DNA of 64,000 nucleotides from Microthrixaceae bacterium (GCA_020637215.1 JACJWI010000006.1:124001-188000); one strand, 5' to 3'; shown: positions 51,965 through 61,154, numbered from the stretch's first letter. Program-made: numbers and translations. Notes: generated from the sequence alone by a model not told the origin.

Positions 51965-53311
51965 TCAGGGGCCGAGGACGACCGCGGCCAGGCTCGGCTC
52001 CCGCCGCGGGACCAGGACGGGTCGGCCCAGGATCGAGGCGTCGACCGGTTGCTGGATCTCCGACCTCGGCGTCGGCCACGCCGTGGTGGCGCCGGTTCCG
52101 AGGTCGTAGGCGACGCCGTCGGTCCCGGCCAGGTTCCACAACACCGCCACCGGCGGGACCGAATAGGTGGGCAGCGTCCCGGCCGCCATCAGCGAGTCAC
52201 CCGCGTCGAACGCCGGGGGTGGGCTGGCGGCCTGGCGCACCCACGTGGCCCCTCCGTGGGCGGCGACGAACACCCCGACGTCAGCCAGATCCGTGGCGGG
52301 CGCAGCACCGGGGAGGCCCTGGCCCGAGGTGAACGCCACCGTGGACGTGGCGGTGCACGACACTCCGAGGCGGGGGACGCCGGCGCCGCCGACCAACGGC
52401 TCTGTGGGTGTCGACCAGGTCCGGGTGTGGTCCTGCCACGTCGTCGCCCGGAGGTGGGCGTATCGCTCGCCGGACCCCCAGAAGCCGTTGGACTTGGGCG
52501 ACCAGGTCGTGCCGTCCTGGGTGACGTCCACCGTCACCACGCTGACCGCTCCCCCGGCCCGGCACGCGTCGAGCGGCAGCTCGAACGGCGGTGCGTCGAC
52601 CGGGACCCACCGGTCGGAGCCCGTCGCCAGGAACGACCAGGCCCGTTGCCGGCCAGCGAGCTCGACCCGGACCGACGGCACCGCGGCGAGCACCCCGGTG
52701 GGGGTGGCGAACAGGTCGGCATCGACCGAGCCCAGCGGTCCGGTCTGCTCAGCGGGTGTGGCCGGGCTGGCAAGACGTGTCCAACGTCCCGAGTCGAGAT
52801 CCAGCCGGGCGGTCTGTCGGGGGCCGAGAGCGCAGTCGGGTCCGGAGCTGTCATGGGTCTCGGTGCCGATCTCGCAGGAGAACCCGCTGATCAGGACGAC
52901 GTCACCGGTCACCGCCGCGATCGGGTAGCCGGTCGGGTGATCGAACGGAGGCCGAGGGTAGGAGCGCCACGAGAACGTCCCGGCATCGAGCACGGCCACG
53001 TCGTCGGAGGGTCGCTCCATGCCGGAGCGGGTGAACTCCCTGCCGCCGACGACGACCAGGTCGTCGCCGTGGTTGCCGACGAACACCGGCATCCCGTCGA
53101 TCGGCGGGGCAGGCAGGTCGATCACCGGAGATGCACCCGCCCGGACCGCGTCGCGGGCAGCAGGATCCGCCGGGGTGGTCACCGTCGTGGCGGACGCGCT
53201 GCCATCACCGTCGGCGGCGCGGTCCGACCCGCACGCCGCAAGGGCCAGCGCAACAGCGACTGCTGCTCCGAGAATCACCGACACCCGGAACCGCCCGGGT
53301 CCCGAGGTCAT
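51965..53311 (-). CDS. Secreted lipoprotein, beta-propeller-like
   Basis: 448 residues from ATG 53311. Signal peptide with lipobox LAAC (Cys27), Ser/Thr/Ala linker, then strand-rich repeats of kelch type (LVVVGGREFTRSGMERP, VAVLDAGTFSWRSYPRPP, VVLISGFSC, TARLDLDSGRWTRLASP, MAAGTLPTYSVPPVAVLW). Two Cys (FSCEIG.., PDCALG) may pair. No enzymatic motif. The ATG overlaps the stop of the PlsC-like gene (ATGA). Function unknown. Confidence 0.8.
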   Translation of the reverse strand: MTSGPGRFRVSVILGAAVAVALALAACGSDRAADGDGSASATTVTTPADPAARDAVRAGASPVIDLPAPPIDGMPVFVGNHGDDLVVVGGREFTRSGMERPSDDVAVLDAGTFSWRSYPRPPFDHPTGYPIAAVTGDVVLISGFSCEIGTETHDSSGPDCALGPRQTARLDLDSGRWTRLASPATPAEQTGPLGSVDADLFATPTGVLAAVPSVRVELAGRQRAWSFLATGSDRWVPVDAPPFELPLDACRAGGAVSVVTVDVTQDGTTWSPKSNGFWGSGERYAHLRATTWQDHTRTWSTPTEPLVGGAGVPRLGVSCTATSTVAFTSGQGLPGAAPATDLADVGVFVAAHGGATWVRQAASPPPAFDAGDSLMAAGTLPTYSVPPVAVLWNLAGTDGVAYDLGTGATTAWPTPRSEIQQPVDASILGRPVLVPRREPSLAAVVLGP

Positions 53312-54279
53312 GCGCCGGTCAGAGCGAGGGCGTCGAGGTCCAACGGACGGGATCGGATGACCGCGGCCGACGAACGGCGGTCGACGCCGTCGGAGTCGAC
53401 GGCGACCTGGGTCGGTCCCGCAGCGGCCGACGCGACGACCAGACCCGTGGGTCGGGACCTGTCGGTGCTGGCAGCCGCGGGCTCGACCGGTCGGCCGTGG
53501 GGGCGGTCGATCGGGATGACCGGGGCGACCGGACGGTCGTCGGTCTCGGCCGCCGGAGCGGTCGGCACGGCGGGTTCGGCCGGAGCGGCGACCGGCTTGG
53601 ACGGCTTGGTGGCGTAGCTGTCGACGTAGGTCTGACCCGACAGGTTGCGGATCTCGTACATGACCTCGTCGACGATCTGGCGCAGCACCATGCGGTCGTT
53701 GGCCCGGTCCTGGTAGCGCTCCACGCTGATCGGGCGACCGAAGCGGATGTGCACCCGACGGAACGGTGCGGGGAACTTGGCGTCCGGGGGCTGCACCTGA
53801 TCGGAGCCGATGATGCCCACCGGCACGATCGGCGACCCCGTCCGCAGGGCGAGGCGGGCGACGCCCGTGTGGCCCTTGTGCAGCAGCCCGTCGCGGGCCC
53901 GGGTGCCCTCGGGGTAGATGCCGAACAGCTCGCCGGCCTCCAGGCACCCGGCCGCGGCGTCGAGCGCGGCGGTGGCCGAGTCACCCCCGGAGCGGTCGAT
54001 CGGGATCATGCCCATGGCCGGGAAGAGGAACTTGGTCTTCCAGTCGTCCATGTACTCGGCCTTGCCGACGTAGGTGATTCGCCGGGGCAGGACGAGCGGC
54101 ACGAAGAACGAGTCGAGCACCGAGATGTGGTTGGGGGCGATGATCGCCCCGCCAGTGACCGGGATGTTGTCCATCCCCTCGGTCGTCACGCTCCAGAGGA
54201 ACCGGAACGGCGGGGTGAGAACGGCGCGGAACACGGACTGCATCTGTCCGGCGTCTCGCTTGCGGTTCTCGGCGGCCAC
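53308..54279 (-). CDS. 1-acyl-glycerol-3-phosphate acyltransferase (PlsC)-like
   Basis: 323 residues from GTG 54279, chosen for its GAGGAGGGG site. PlsC motifs: IIAPNHISVLDSFFV (HX4D), GMIPIDRSGGDSA, LFGIYPEGTRARDGLLHKGHTG, SPIVPVGIIG. The C-terminal 110 residues are a disordered Pro/Ala/Ser extension. Probably acylates lysophosphatidic acid or a related lipid at the membrane. Confidence 0.88.
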   Translation of the reverse strand: MAAENRKRDAGQMQSVFRAVLTPPFRFLWSVTTEGMDNIPVTGGAIIAPNHISVLDSFFVPLVLPRRITYVGKAEYMDDWKTKFLFPAMGMIPIDRSGGDSATAALDAAAGCLEAGELFGIYPEGTRARDGLLHKGHTGVARLALRTGSPIVPVGIIGSDQVQPPDAKFPAPFRRVHIRFGRPISVERYQDRANDRMVLRQIVDEVMYEIRNLSGQTYVDSYATKPSKPVAAPAEPAVPTAPAAETDDRPVAPVIPIDRPHGRPVEPAAASTDRSRPTGLVVASAAAGPTQVAVDSDGVDRRSSAAVIRSRPLDLDALALTGA

Positions 54280-54330
54280 GGGGTATCCCCTCCTCGACGA
54301 CGTCGGGGCCCGGCGGTCGGTGCTCGCTGA

Positions 54331-54357
54331 CGTCTGGGCAGTGATCCTACCCAGACG
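54331..54357. promoter_or_regulatory. Short inverted repeat over a -10 upstream of the PlsC-like gene
   Basis: CGTCTGGG (54331-54338) and CCCAGACG (54350-54357) with an 11-base spacer that contains the minus-strand -10 TAGGAT. Could be an operator or a 5' mRNA hairpin. Confidence 0.35.
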
Positions 54358-54403
54358 CCCCGGGCCGGAAGACCTGAATCCTGACCTTTTTCGCGGGATT
54401 CCC

Positions 54404-55546
54404 TCAGGTCGCGGACTCGAACACGGTTCGGTCCGTGCGGACCCCGAGGAGGGCCGCGGCCTCCGATACGCCGAGGCCGGATGCGGCGGCATCGTCGATC
54501 GCCTCGATGGCGCCGGGGGTGTCGAGGTCGGAGTCGAGAGCGGCGCGCACCTGCTCGAGCGCCCCGGAGCCCTCGCCCGCCGCGACCCATCGGGACAGGC
54601 GTTCGGACGCGGCCGGCATCAGCTCGTCGGTCCACTCCCAGGCGCTGCGGTAGTGGTGCGACACACAGGCGAGGCGGATGGCCCGTGGGTCCCAGCTCTG
54701 CGACAGGTCCGACACGAACACGAGGTTGCCGAGCGACTTCGACATCTTCTCGCCGTCCATGTGGACCATGGCCTGGTGCATCCAGTGGCGCACCAGCGGT
54801 TCGCCGGTGGCGGCCTCGGACTGGGCGGCCTCGCACTCGTGGTGCGGGAAGATCAGGTCGCTGCCCCCGCCGTGCAGGTCGATGGTCGTGCCGAGCTCGC
54901 GCAGGCACAGCGCCGAGCACTCGATGTGCCAGCCCGGACGGCCGGGACCCCACAGCGACTCCCACGCCGGCTCGTCGGGAAGCGACGGCTGCCACAGCAC
55001 GAAGTCGAGCGGGTCCCGCTTGTGAGGGTCCTCGACGTTGCCGCCGCGCTCGGCCGCGAAGGCCAGCATCTCGTCACGCGAGTAGTGGCTGATCTGTCCG
55101 AACTTCGGGAAGTTGGCGACCTCGAAGTACACGGCTCCGCCCGCCTGGTACGCGAAACCCTGGTCGAGCACCATGCCGATGAAGCCGCGGATGTCGGGGA
55201 TGGCGGAGGTCGCCCGCGGCTCGGACCAGGCCGGGAGCATCTCGAGGCGCTCCATGTCGGCGTCGAAGCGGGCCAGCTCGGCGGCGGCCAGGTCCAGGTA
55301 GTGGACGCCGAGCTCGCGGGCCTTGGGCAGGATGCTGTCGTCGACGTCGGTGATGTTGCGCACGCAGCGCGTGTCGTGACCCCGGTCGCGCAGCCGGCGT
55401 TGGAGGACGTCGTAGGTCAGGTACGTGGCCGCGTGCCCGAGGTGCGTCGAGTCGTACGGCGTGATGCCACACGTGTACATGGTGACGACACGGTCGACCG
55501 GCTCGAAGGGGACGATCGCCTCTCGGGCGGTGTCGTACAGGCGCAC
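54404..55546 (-). CDS. mshC: Cysteine:GlcN-inositol ligase of mycothiol synthesis
   Basis: CysS-like class I enzyme joining cysteine to glucosaminyl-inositol. 380 residues from GTG 55546. MYTCGITPYDSTHLGHAATYL is the MshC form (CysS has CGPTVY..HIGNAR); NITDVDDSI, GPGRPGWHIECSA (zinc ligands with the first Cys), HGGGSDLIFPHHE and HMDGEKMSKSLGN follow. It lacks the C-terminal anticodon domain expected of CysS. Eight bases after TAGCCT, so leaderless. Indicates mycothiol production. Confidence 0.9.
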   Translation of the reverse strand: MRLYDTAREAIVPFEPVDRVVTMYTCGITPYDSTHLGHAATYLTYDVLQRRLRDRGHDTRCVRNITDVDDSILPKARELGVHYLDLAAAELARFDADMERLEMLPAWSEPRATSAIPDIRGFIGMVLDQGFAYQAGGAVYFEVANFPKFGQISHYSRDEMLAFAAERGGNVEDPHKRDPLDFVLWQPSLPDEPAWESLWGPGRPGWHIECSALCLRELGTTIDLHGGGSDLIFPHHECEAAQSEAATGEPLVRHWMHQAMVHMDGEKMSKSLGNLVFVSDLSQSWDPRAIRLACVSHHYRSAWEWTDELMPAASERLSRWVAAGEGSGALEQVRAALDSDLDTPGAIEAIDDAAASGLGVSEAAALLGVRTDRTVFESAT

Positions 55547-55554
55547 GGTGGCGC

Positions 55555-55560
55555 AGGCTA
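55555..55560 (-). promoter_or_regulatory. -10 element of mshC (leaderless)
   Basis: TAGCCT eight bases before the mshC GTG. Confidence 0.5.
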
Positions 55561-55595
55561 ACCCGCGCCCGGTCGAACGCCCGACCCGGCACCCA

Positions 55596-55715
55596 CCGGC
55601 GCCCACCGAACTTGTAGCCCACCGACGCTCCGACGACCCGAGAGCTACAACAACACCGGCGCCTACCGAACTTGTAGCCCACCGACGCTCCGACGACCCG
55701 AGAGCTACAACAACA
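55596..55715. repeat. 60-bp tandem duplication with a hairpin in each unit
   Basis: Two copies of a 60-bp unit (55596-55655, 55656-55715) with one difference. Each contains TTGTAGC and GCTACAA separated by 25 bases. Lies immediately after the npdG stop and before the mshC promoter. Confidence 0.95.
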
Positions 55716-55721
55716 CAGGCC

Positions 55722-56378
55722 TCAGGCCGGCAGGCCGGTGAACCGCACCGCGACGCGGGTCTTGTACTTCACGTTCACCTGGAGCAGCACGGCCGCGAAC
55801 GCCTCGATCGGTGCGGCGTTGGACAGCTCGCCGGCGTCGACGGCACGCAGGTCGGGGATGCGCGACACGATGTCGATGGTGGTCGCCGTCGCCGAAGGGT
55901 GGTCCGAGCACACCAGCACGTCGGACTCGACCGGATGGGCGATGTCGCCGAGCTCGGCCGCCGGCACGTGGTGCATGCTCGCCGCGACCAGCGACCGGGG
56001 CACCGCGGCCTGGACCGACGCCGCCACCGACCCCCGAGGCGGCACCAGCGGCTGGAACTCGTGACCGACCCGGGCCAGGGCGTTCGCCATCGAGATGACG
56101 ACCTTGCCCTTCAACTCGGTCTCGCAGTCCTTCACCGTCGCCGCTGCCGCGTCCCACGGGGTGGCCACGAACACGACCTCGGCCGACGCCGCGGTGTGGT
56201 TGTCACCCGCCGCGATCGACAGCTCCCGGTCGGACCACTTGGCCAGCAGCTTGTCGGCCACCTCCATGGCCCGGTACTTGGACCTCGACCCGATCACGAC
56301 GTCGAAGCCCACCGACGCCAACCGCACCGCCAGGCCGCTGCCGGCCGGACCCGTTCCTCCGAGGACGCCGATCTCCAT
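55722..56378 (-). CDS. npdG: NADPH-dependent F420 reductase (Fno/NpdG)-like
   Basis: Moves hydride between NADPH and F420. 218 residues. Dinucleotide fold IGVLGGTGPAGSGLAVRLA, then VIGSRSKYRA (NADP-selective Ser-Arg), VVFVATPWDAA, VVISMANAL, AASMHHVPAAEL, VLVCSDHP. The GTGPAG form and HHVPA are typical of NpdG. Suggests F420 use. Followed by the 60-bp tandem hairpins. Confidence 0.88.
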   Translation of the reverse strand: MEIGVLGGTGPAGSGLAVRLASVGFDVVIGSRSKYRAMEVADKLLAKWSDRELSIAAGDNHTAASAEVVFVATPWDAAAATVKDCETELKGKVVISMANALARVGHEFQPLVPPRGSVAASVQAAVPRSLVAASMHHVPAAELGDIAHPVESDVLVCSDHPSATATTIDIVSRIPDLRAVDAGELSNAAPIEAFAAVLLQVNVKYKTRVAVRFTGLPA

Positions 56379-56390
56379 GGAGGCAGTGTG

Positions 56391-57143
56391 CTAGCGACCG
56401 TCGCGGAATGACAACCAGGCCGGCACCTGACCGGGAGCGAACCACACGCGCTCGCACGCTCCGGTGACCCGGTCGGCGTCCATCGCCCGCACGAACAGGT
56501 CGTCGATCTGGCTCGGGTAGCAGCGGCGCAGCCGACGGTGCAGCCGCTCGGTCACCGGACCCGACACGTCCACCGGGACCAACCCCGGGTCGATGGCCCG
56601 CAGCGTCTCCTCGACCACACCCGGATCGACCAACGAGGTATACGGACGGTCCTCGTAGAAGCCGATCCGGTCCGGGTGCTCGGCGAGGAGCCGACGCCCG
56701 GCCTCGGCCACCAGACGATGGTCGAGGTGGCCTCCGATCCCCGCCGGGAACAGCACCGTCGACCCGTCGCCGCGCCAGCGTCGGGCCTGAGCGGTCAGGG
56801 TGTCCACCAGCGCGTCATCCAGCTCGGAGGACGGGTCGAGCAGCACCGCGGGGTCGAGCTCGCCGGTGCGCAGCACGACCTCCTCGTGCGGCGACGTGGC
56901 GACCCTGTAGCCGAAGGCGACCTGCGCGACCGACTCCTCGGCCCGGCGCCACAGGCTGATCGGTCCCGCCCGACCCCGGGTCGGATGCACCCAGCGGGTG
57001 AAGTTGGTCCTGGCGAACACGACCCGGACCCGGACCCGGCACCCGTGGAGCGCCCCGTCGAGCAGGCTCTGGCCCAGCGACAGGGGGGCGTCGTCGAAGT
57101 GCGGCGACACGATCGTCACCCGAGGGGTGTCCGAGCGGGTCAC
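56391..57143 (-). CDS. PIG-L/LmbE-family deacetylase-like protein
   Basis: 250 residues. SPHFDDAPLSLG matches the zinc-binding PHXDD site and GIGGHLDHRLVAEAG the HXXH site of the family, which includes MshB, Mca and sugar N-deacetylases. The usual Glu after DD is Ala. Near mshC, but it is divergent from MshB and the substrate is unknown. The GTG start overlaps the stop of the upstream phosphotransferase (GTGA). Confidence 0.8.
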   Translation of the reverse strand: MTRSDTPRVTIVSPHFDDAPLSLGQSLLDGALHGCRVRVRVVFARTNFTRWVHPTRGRAGPISLWRRAEESVAQVAFGYRVATSPHEEVVLRTGELDPAVLLDPSSELDDALVDTLTAQARRWRGDGSTVLFPAGIGGHLDHRLVAEAGRRLLAEHPDRIGFYEDRPYTSLVDPGVVEETLRAIDPGLVPVDVSGPVTERLHRRLRRCYPSQIDDLFVRAMDADRVTGACERVWFAPGQVPAWLSFRDGR

Positions 57144-58561
57144 AGGGGCCGTTCCCAGTAGCCGGGGTTGGAGACCGCGAGCTTGTCGCGGACCGTGGCC
57201 CGGACCACGTCGGTCACCTCGTCGACGCGGTCGTCGAGGTCACCCCGACGGATCGCCGCGGCCAGCTCGGCCTCGCCGGCGCGTCCGGTGGCCGAGATGC
57301 CCAGCGACGCCAGCCGCTCGTCGAGCAGACGGGCCTGATCGGGTCCCAGCTCGATCTCGCGGCGAACCGTGGCCACCACGTTCGCGGCGACCCGGGCGTG
57401 GAACCCCAACCGTCCCGGCACCCCGTCGCGGACCTCGGTCAGGTACTCCTCGACCGCGTCGAGCAGCTCGGCCGCGGTCGGACGGTCATGCGGTGCCGCC
57501 CCCACCTCGGCCGAGGGTCGGGCGGCCGGCGCCGGCACCCGCTCGGAGGGCCCGGCGACGATCTCGAGCAGGTCCTCCTCGTTCTCGGCGGTGCGCCGAC
57601 CGATGGCGGCCAGCTCGACGGAACGGCTGGCGCCACCCAGGTGCACCGACGCCTGCAGGATGCAGATCAGCCCCCAACGCAGCGTGCCCAGCGCCTCCCA
57701 CCAGCGGACCTCGTCGACGGTCACGGGGGCGCCGCCCGCGGCGACGTACGCGTCGATGAGCTGTTGCACCGATCCCACTCCCCCGGCGACGGCCGGTGAG
57801 CCGAACCGCCAGGCCCGCACGCAGAACCAGCCGAGGTCCTCGATCGGGTCGCCCCGGTGCGCGAGCTCCCAGTCGAGCACGGCCCGGATGCCGTCGGTGC
57901 CGACGATCAGGTTGCCCATCCGGAAGTCGCCGTGGACCACCGTGGCGGGCCGGGGAGCAGGGCGGTTCCGCTCCAGCCACCGCAACCCGAGCTCGAAGGC
58001 GGGGTGCGGTTCGCCGAACGCGTCGAGCAGGTTGCGCATCTGGGCGACCGGGTCCTCGGCTTCGGTGGCCGCGACCGCGGCGTCGTCCATGCGGTGCACC
58101 GCGGCGAGGGCGGCGCCGGCCTGGGCGACCAGGACGTCACGAGCCGCGGCGTACTCGTCGTCGCGAAGGATCCGTCGGGCGATCGTCTCCCCGTCGACGT
58201 GGTCCATCACCACCGCAGGAGCCCCCAGGCTCACCCCGTCGGGATCGGCGACCACGACGGTCGGCACGGGCACTCCGGCGGCGACCGCGGCGGCCAACAG
58301 CTCGGCCTGCACCGCCATCGCCTGCGAGGTGGCCGCGTTGCCGGCCCGTTCGCGCTGCAGCACCAGTCGGCGTTCGGGCCCCCCGCCGGCCGGGACCACC
58401 ACGAAGGACCACGTCTCCCTCGATGCTCCCCCCGACAGCCGGGTCAGGCCCTCGACCCTAACCCCGACGCCGAGCGCGGATCCGACGACCGACGCCAACC
58501 CGTCGGACAGCTCGCTCGTCGACCGCCGCCCGGTCGCCCCCTTCGATGTGCTGTCGTCCAC
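57140..58561 (-). CDS. APH-type phosphotransferase fused to a DUF6285-like domain
   Basis: 473 residues from GTG 58561. Kinase-like part (about 30-330): LSGGASRETWSF, LVLQRER, VMDHVDGETIA, Brenner motif VVHGDFRMGNLIVG, and VLDWELAHRGDPIEDLGW. C-terminal part (about 370-473: AAELLDAVEEYLTEVRDG, FHARVAANVVATVRREIELG, VRDKLAVSNPGYWERPL) resembles DUF6285, usually a separate protein next to such kinases. Related proteins are linked to acyl-CoA dehydrogenase systems; substrate unknown. Confidence 0.85.
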   Translation of the reverse strand: MDDSTSKGATGRRSTSELSDGLASVVGSALGVGVRVEGLTRLSGGASRETWSFVVVPAGGGPERRLVLQRERAGNAATSQAMAVQAELLAAAVAAGVPVPTVVVADPDGVSLGAPAVVMDHVDGETIARRILRDDEYAAARDVLVAQAGAALAAVHRMDDAAVAATEAEDPVAQMRNLLDAFGEPHPAFELGLRWLERNRPAPRPATVVHGDFRMGNLIVGTDGIRAVLDWELAHRGDPIEDLGWFCVRAWRFGSPAVAGGVGSVQQLIDAYVAAGGAPVTVDEVRWWEALGTLRWGLICILQASVHLGGASRSVELAAIGRRTAENEEDLLEIVAGPSERVPAPAARPSAEVGAAPHDRPTAAELLDAVEEYLTEVRDGVPGRLGFHARVAANVVATVRREIELGPDQARLLDERLASLGISATGRAGEAELAAAIRRGDLDDRVDEVTDVVRATVRDKLAVSNPGYWERPL

Positions 58562-58655
58562 GCCGTCACCCCCTGAGCCCGATCGGGCGCTCGCCCACCG
58601 GTTCGGATCGCCTTCTCTACCGCAACTCGCCACCACGCCCACGGATCGTGGCCGA

Positions 58656-59717
58656 TCAGGTGCCGGGTCGGTCCCACTCGTCGCGGATGTCGCCGACGAT
58701 CGCCTCGAGGACGTCCTCGAGCGTGACCAGCCCGACGACGCGCTCCACCCCCCGGTCGTCGCGGTCGGCGACCACCGCCACGTGCCGGCGAGCCCGACGC
58801 ATCCGCGGCAGCACGTCGCTGAGGCGGTCATCGGGCCGGACCCGCAACGCCACCCGCACCACGCCCGGGGGCAGCAGACCGTCGCGGCGATCGGTGGGGA
58901 TGCGCAGCAGGTCCTTGGCGTGCAGGAAGCCGACGACGTCGTCGCGGGAGGATCCGACCACGAGTACCCGTGAGTGCCCCGAGCGGTGCACCAGCTCCTC
59001 GGCGCGGGCCACCGTCGCGGTCGTCGGCACCGTCACCAGCTGCGATGCGGGCGCCATGACCTCGGCCACGCGCCGGTCGAGGAAGCCGAGCGCGCCGGCC
59101 AGCAGCACGTGCTCGGTGGCCTCGAGCTCGCCGGAGGCGACCGACTCCTCCATCATGATCGCCAGCTCGGCGGAGGTGTGGGCCTGGGCGAGCTCGTCGG
59201 CCGGCTCGACCCGCAGCAGCCGCGTGCCCCACCGCGACAGGCGGTCGAGAACCCAGACGAAGGGCCACAGGACGAAGGTGAAGACCGCCTGGAGCGGGGC
59301 GAGCAGGACCGCCGATCGCTCCGGGGCGGTGAGAGCGACCGACTTGGGGACCATCTCGCCGAGCACCATGTGCAGGAAGGCGACGATCATCAGCGCGACG
59401 GCGACGCCGATGATCCGACCGGTCGCCTCGGGCAGGGGGCTGTGCTCGAACCAGCCCTCGATCACCGACCCGATCGCCGGCTCGATCAACCAGCCGAGCA
59501 GCAGCGACAGCACCGTGATGCCGAGCTGGCAGGTGGCGAGCTGGAGGTTGAGCGAACGCATCTGCGCCAACGCCGCGGCGGCGCCGAACCGGCCGTCGTC
59601 GACCCACTGCTCGATGCGTTGGCGTCGCGCTGCGAGCAGGGAGAACTCGACCGCGACGAAGAAGGCGTTGCCGACGATCAACGCGGCGCCCAACAGGGTC
59701 ACGCCGTACCAGCTCAC
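58656..59717 (-). CDS. CNNM/DUF21 membrane protein with CBS pair, no CorC domain
   Basis: 353 residues. DUF21 transmembrane domain (about 1-170, NAFFVAVEFSLLAARR, GWLIEPAIGS, VLGEMVPKSVAL), then two CBS domains (VMAPASQLVTVPTTATVARA, VGLVTLEDVLEAIVGDIRDEW). The C-terminal CorC_HlyC transport-associated domain is absent. Likely involved in divalent-cation (Mg/Co) handling. The GTG start overlaps the stop of its paralogue. Confidence 0.9.
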   Translation of the reverse strand: MSWYGVTLLGAALIVGNAFFVAVEFSLLAARRQRIEQWVDDGRFGAAAALAQMRSLNLQLATCQLGITVLSLLLGWLIEPAIGSVIEGWFEHSPLPEATGRIIGVAVALMIVAFLHMVLGEMVPKSVALTAPERSAVLLAPLQAVFTFVLWPFVWVLDRLSRWGTRLLRVEPADELAQAHTSAELAIMMEESVASGELEATEHVLLAGALGFLDRRVAEVMAPASQLVTVPTTATVARAEELVHRSGHSRVLVVGSSRDDVVGFLHAKDLLRIPTDRRDGLLPPGVVRVALRVRPDDRLSDVLPRMRRARRHVAVVADRDDRGVERVVGLVTLEDVLEAIVGDIRDEWDRPGT

Positions 59718-61093
59718 GACGACCCGCTCCCGTCGTCAGGGCGGCCGCCGTTGCCGTCTCGGGTCCGGGCAGCGTCGCCGTCGCCGCTCTCGGGCAGCCA
59801 CCCCGGCGGCGGGGCGACCAGTCGGACGACCGCCACGCGCCGCTGGTCCATCTCGGCCACCTCGACGGACCAGCCCCGGTCGCTGACGCCGTCGCCGACC
59901 TCGGGCACCGAGCCGAGGACGTTCAACACGTAGCCGGCGAGCGTCTCGTACGGCCCGTCGGGGACCTCGAACCCGCAGGCCTCGACCACCTCGTCGGGGT
60001 GCAGCCGACCCGACACCAGGTGCGCGCCCTGCCAGCGTCGAACCCGAGGCACGGTGGTGGTCGGGTCGTGCTCGTCGGCGATGTCGCCGACGATCTCCTC
60101 GACGAGGTCCTCCAGGGTGATGATCCCGGCGGTGGCGCCGTACTCGTCGAGGACGACGGCGAACTGGCCGGACTCGTCCTGGAGCTGCACCAGCAGGTCA
60201 CCGAGCTCGGTCGACTCGGGCACCATCACCACCGGGCGGACCACGTCGGCCAACGGCGTGCTGCGACGCTGCGACGGGGCGATGCCGAGGACGTCTTTGA
60301 TGTGGACCACGCCGGTGATGTCGTCGAGGTCGTCACCGGTGACGGGGAATCGGGACAGCCCGGTTCGCTCCGACGCGTCGAGGAGGTCGCCGGTCGTGGC
60401 GTCGGAGCGCAGGGCGGTGATGTCGGTCCGCGGGGTGAGGGCGTCGGCCGCGGTCTTGGAGCGGAACCGGAAGCTCCGGTCGAGAAGCTCGGCCAGCGGC
60501 CCGACGAGGGTGCCGCCCTCCTGGGAGGTGTGCACCAGCCGGTGCAGCTCGTCGCGGCTGCGCACCGTCGACAGCTCCTCGGCCGGTTCGAGGCCGACGA
60601 GGCGCAGGAGCGCGTCGGCCGCGGCGTCGCCGACGACGATGACCGGGCGGAACAGCGTGACGAACAACCCGAAGGGCACCGCCATGGCGAGCGACGTGGA
60701 CAGCGGACGGGCGACCGCCACCCCCTTGGGGATCAGCTCGCCGACCACCATCTGCACCACGGTGGTCACCAGGAGCGCGGCGATGACCGACGCGGTCACC
60801 GCTGCCCGGGCGTCGAGGGGGCCGAAGAGCGGTTCGAGCAGCGGCGCGATCACCGGTTCGGACAGGACGCCGAGGGCCAGGCTGCACAGGGTGATGCCCA
60901 GTTGGGCGCCCGACAGGGCGAACGAGAGTCGACGCAGGATCGCGTCGACTCGGCGGGCGGATCGGGAACCCGCCTCGATCTGGATCGTGACCTGGCTGCG
61001 GTCCACGGCGACGAGCGAGAACTCCGCTGCGACGAACACGGCGTTGGCCAGGACCAGGGCGAGCACCGCGATCAGGCCGACGGCGATGCTCAC
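59714..61093 (-). CDS. CNNM/HlyC-CorC family membrane protein
   Basis: 459 residues from GTG 61093 (7 bases after TAGAGT; the longer frame to 61141 is rejected). DUF21 domain with about four helices (AVFVAAEFSLVAVDRSQ, VVGELIPKGVAVARP), CBS pair (ALTPRTDITALRSDATTGDLL; YGATAGIITLEDLVEEIVGDI) and a CorC_HlyC domain (SGRLHPDEVVEACGFEVPDG, LNVLGSVPEVGD). The C-terminal 40 residues are disordered. Forms a coupled pair with 58656-59717. Confidence 0.92.
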   Translation of the reverse strand: MSIAVGLIAVLALVLANAVFVAAEFSLVAVDRSQVTIQIEAGSRSARRVDAILRRLSFALSGAQLGITLCSLALGVLSEPVIAPLLEPLFGPLDARAAVTASVIAALLVTTVVQMVVGELIPKGVAVARPLSTSLAMAVPFGLFVTLFRPVIVVGDAAADALLRLVGLEPAEELSTVRSRDELHRLVHTSQEGGTLVGPLAELLDRSFRFRSKTAADALTPRTDITALRSDATTGDLLDASERTGLSRFPVTGDDLDDITGVVHIKDVLGIAPSQRRSTPLADVVRPVVMVPESTELGDLLVQLQDESGQFAVVLDEYGATAGIITLEDLVEEIVGDIADEHDPTTTVPRVRRWQGAHLVSGRLHPDEVVEACGFEVPDGPYETLAGYVLNVLGSVPEVGDGVSDRGWSVEVAEMDQRRVAVVRLVAPPPGWLPESGDGDAARTRDGNGGRPDDGSGSS

Positions 61094-61100
61094 GGCCGTG

Positions 61101-61106
61101 ACTCTA
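61101..61106 (-). promoter_or_regulatory. -10 element of the CNNM pair (leaderless)
   Basis: TAGAGT seven bases before GTG 61093; decides that start. Divergent from the MarR promoter 43 bases away. Confidence 0.5.
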
Positions 61107-61148
61107 TCGGCGGCGGTGTCGACGTCGGAGCCGTCGGGCACAGCCCGG

Positions 61149-61154
61149 TACGGT
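61149..61154 (+). promoter_or_regulatory. -10 element of the MarR gene (leaderless)
   Basis: TACGGT seven bases before GTG 61162; overlaps the alternative GTG at 61153, arguing against it. Confidence 0.5.

Noticed and set aside
54404..55546. Cysteinyl-tRNA synthetase call
   Set aside because: CGITPYDSTHLGHAATYL and the missing anticodon domain identify MshC instead.
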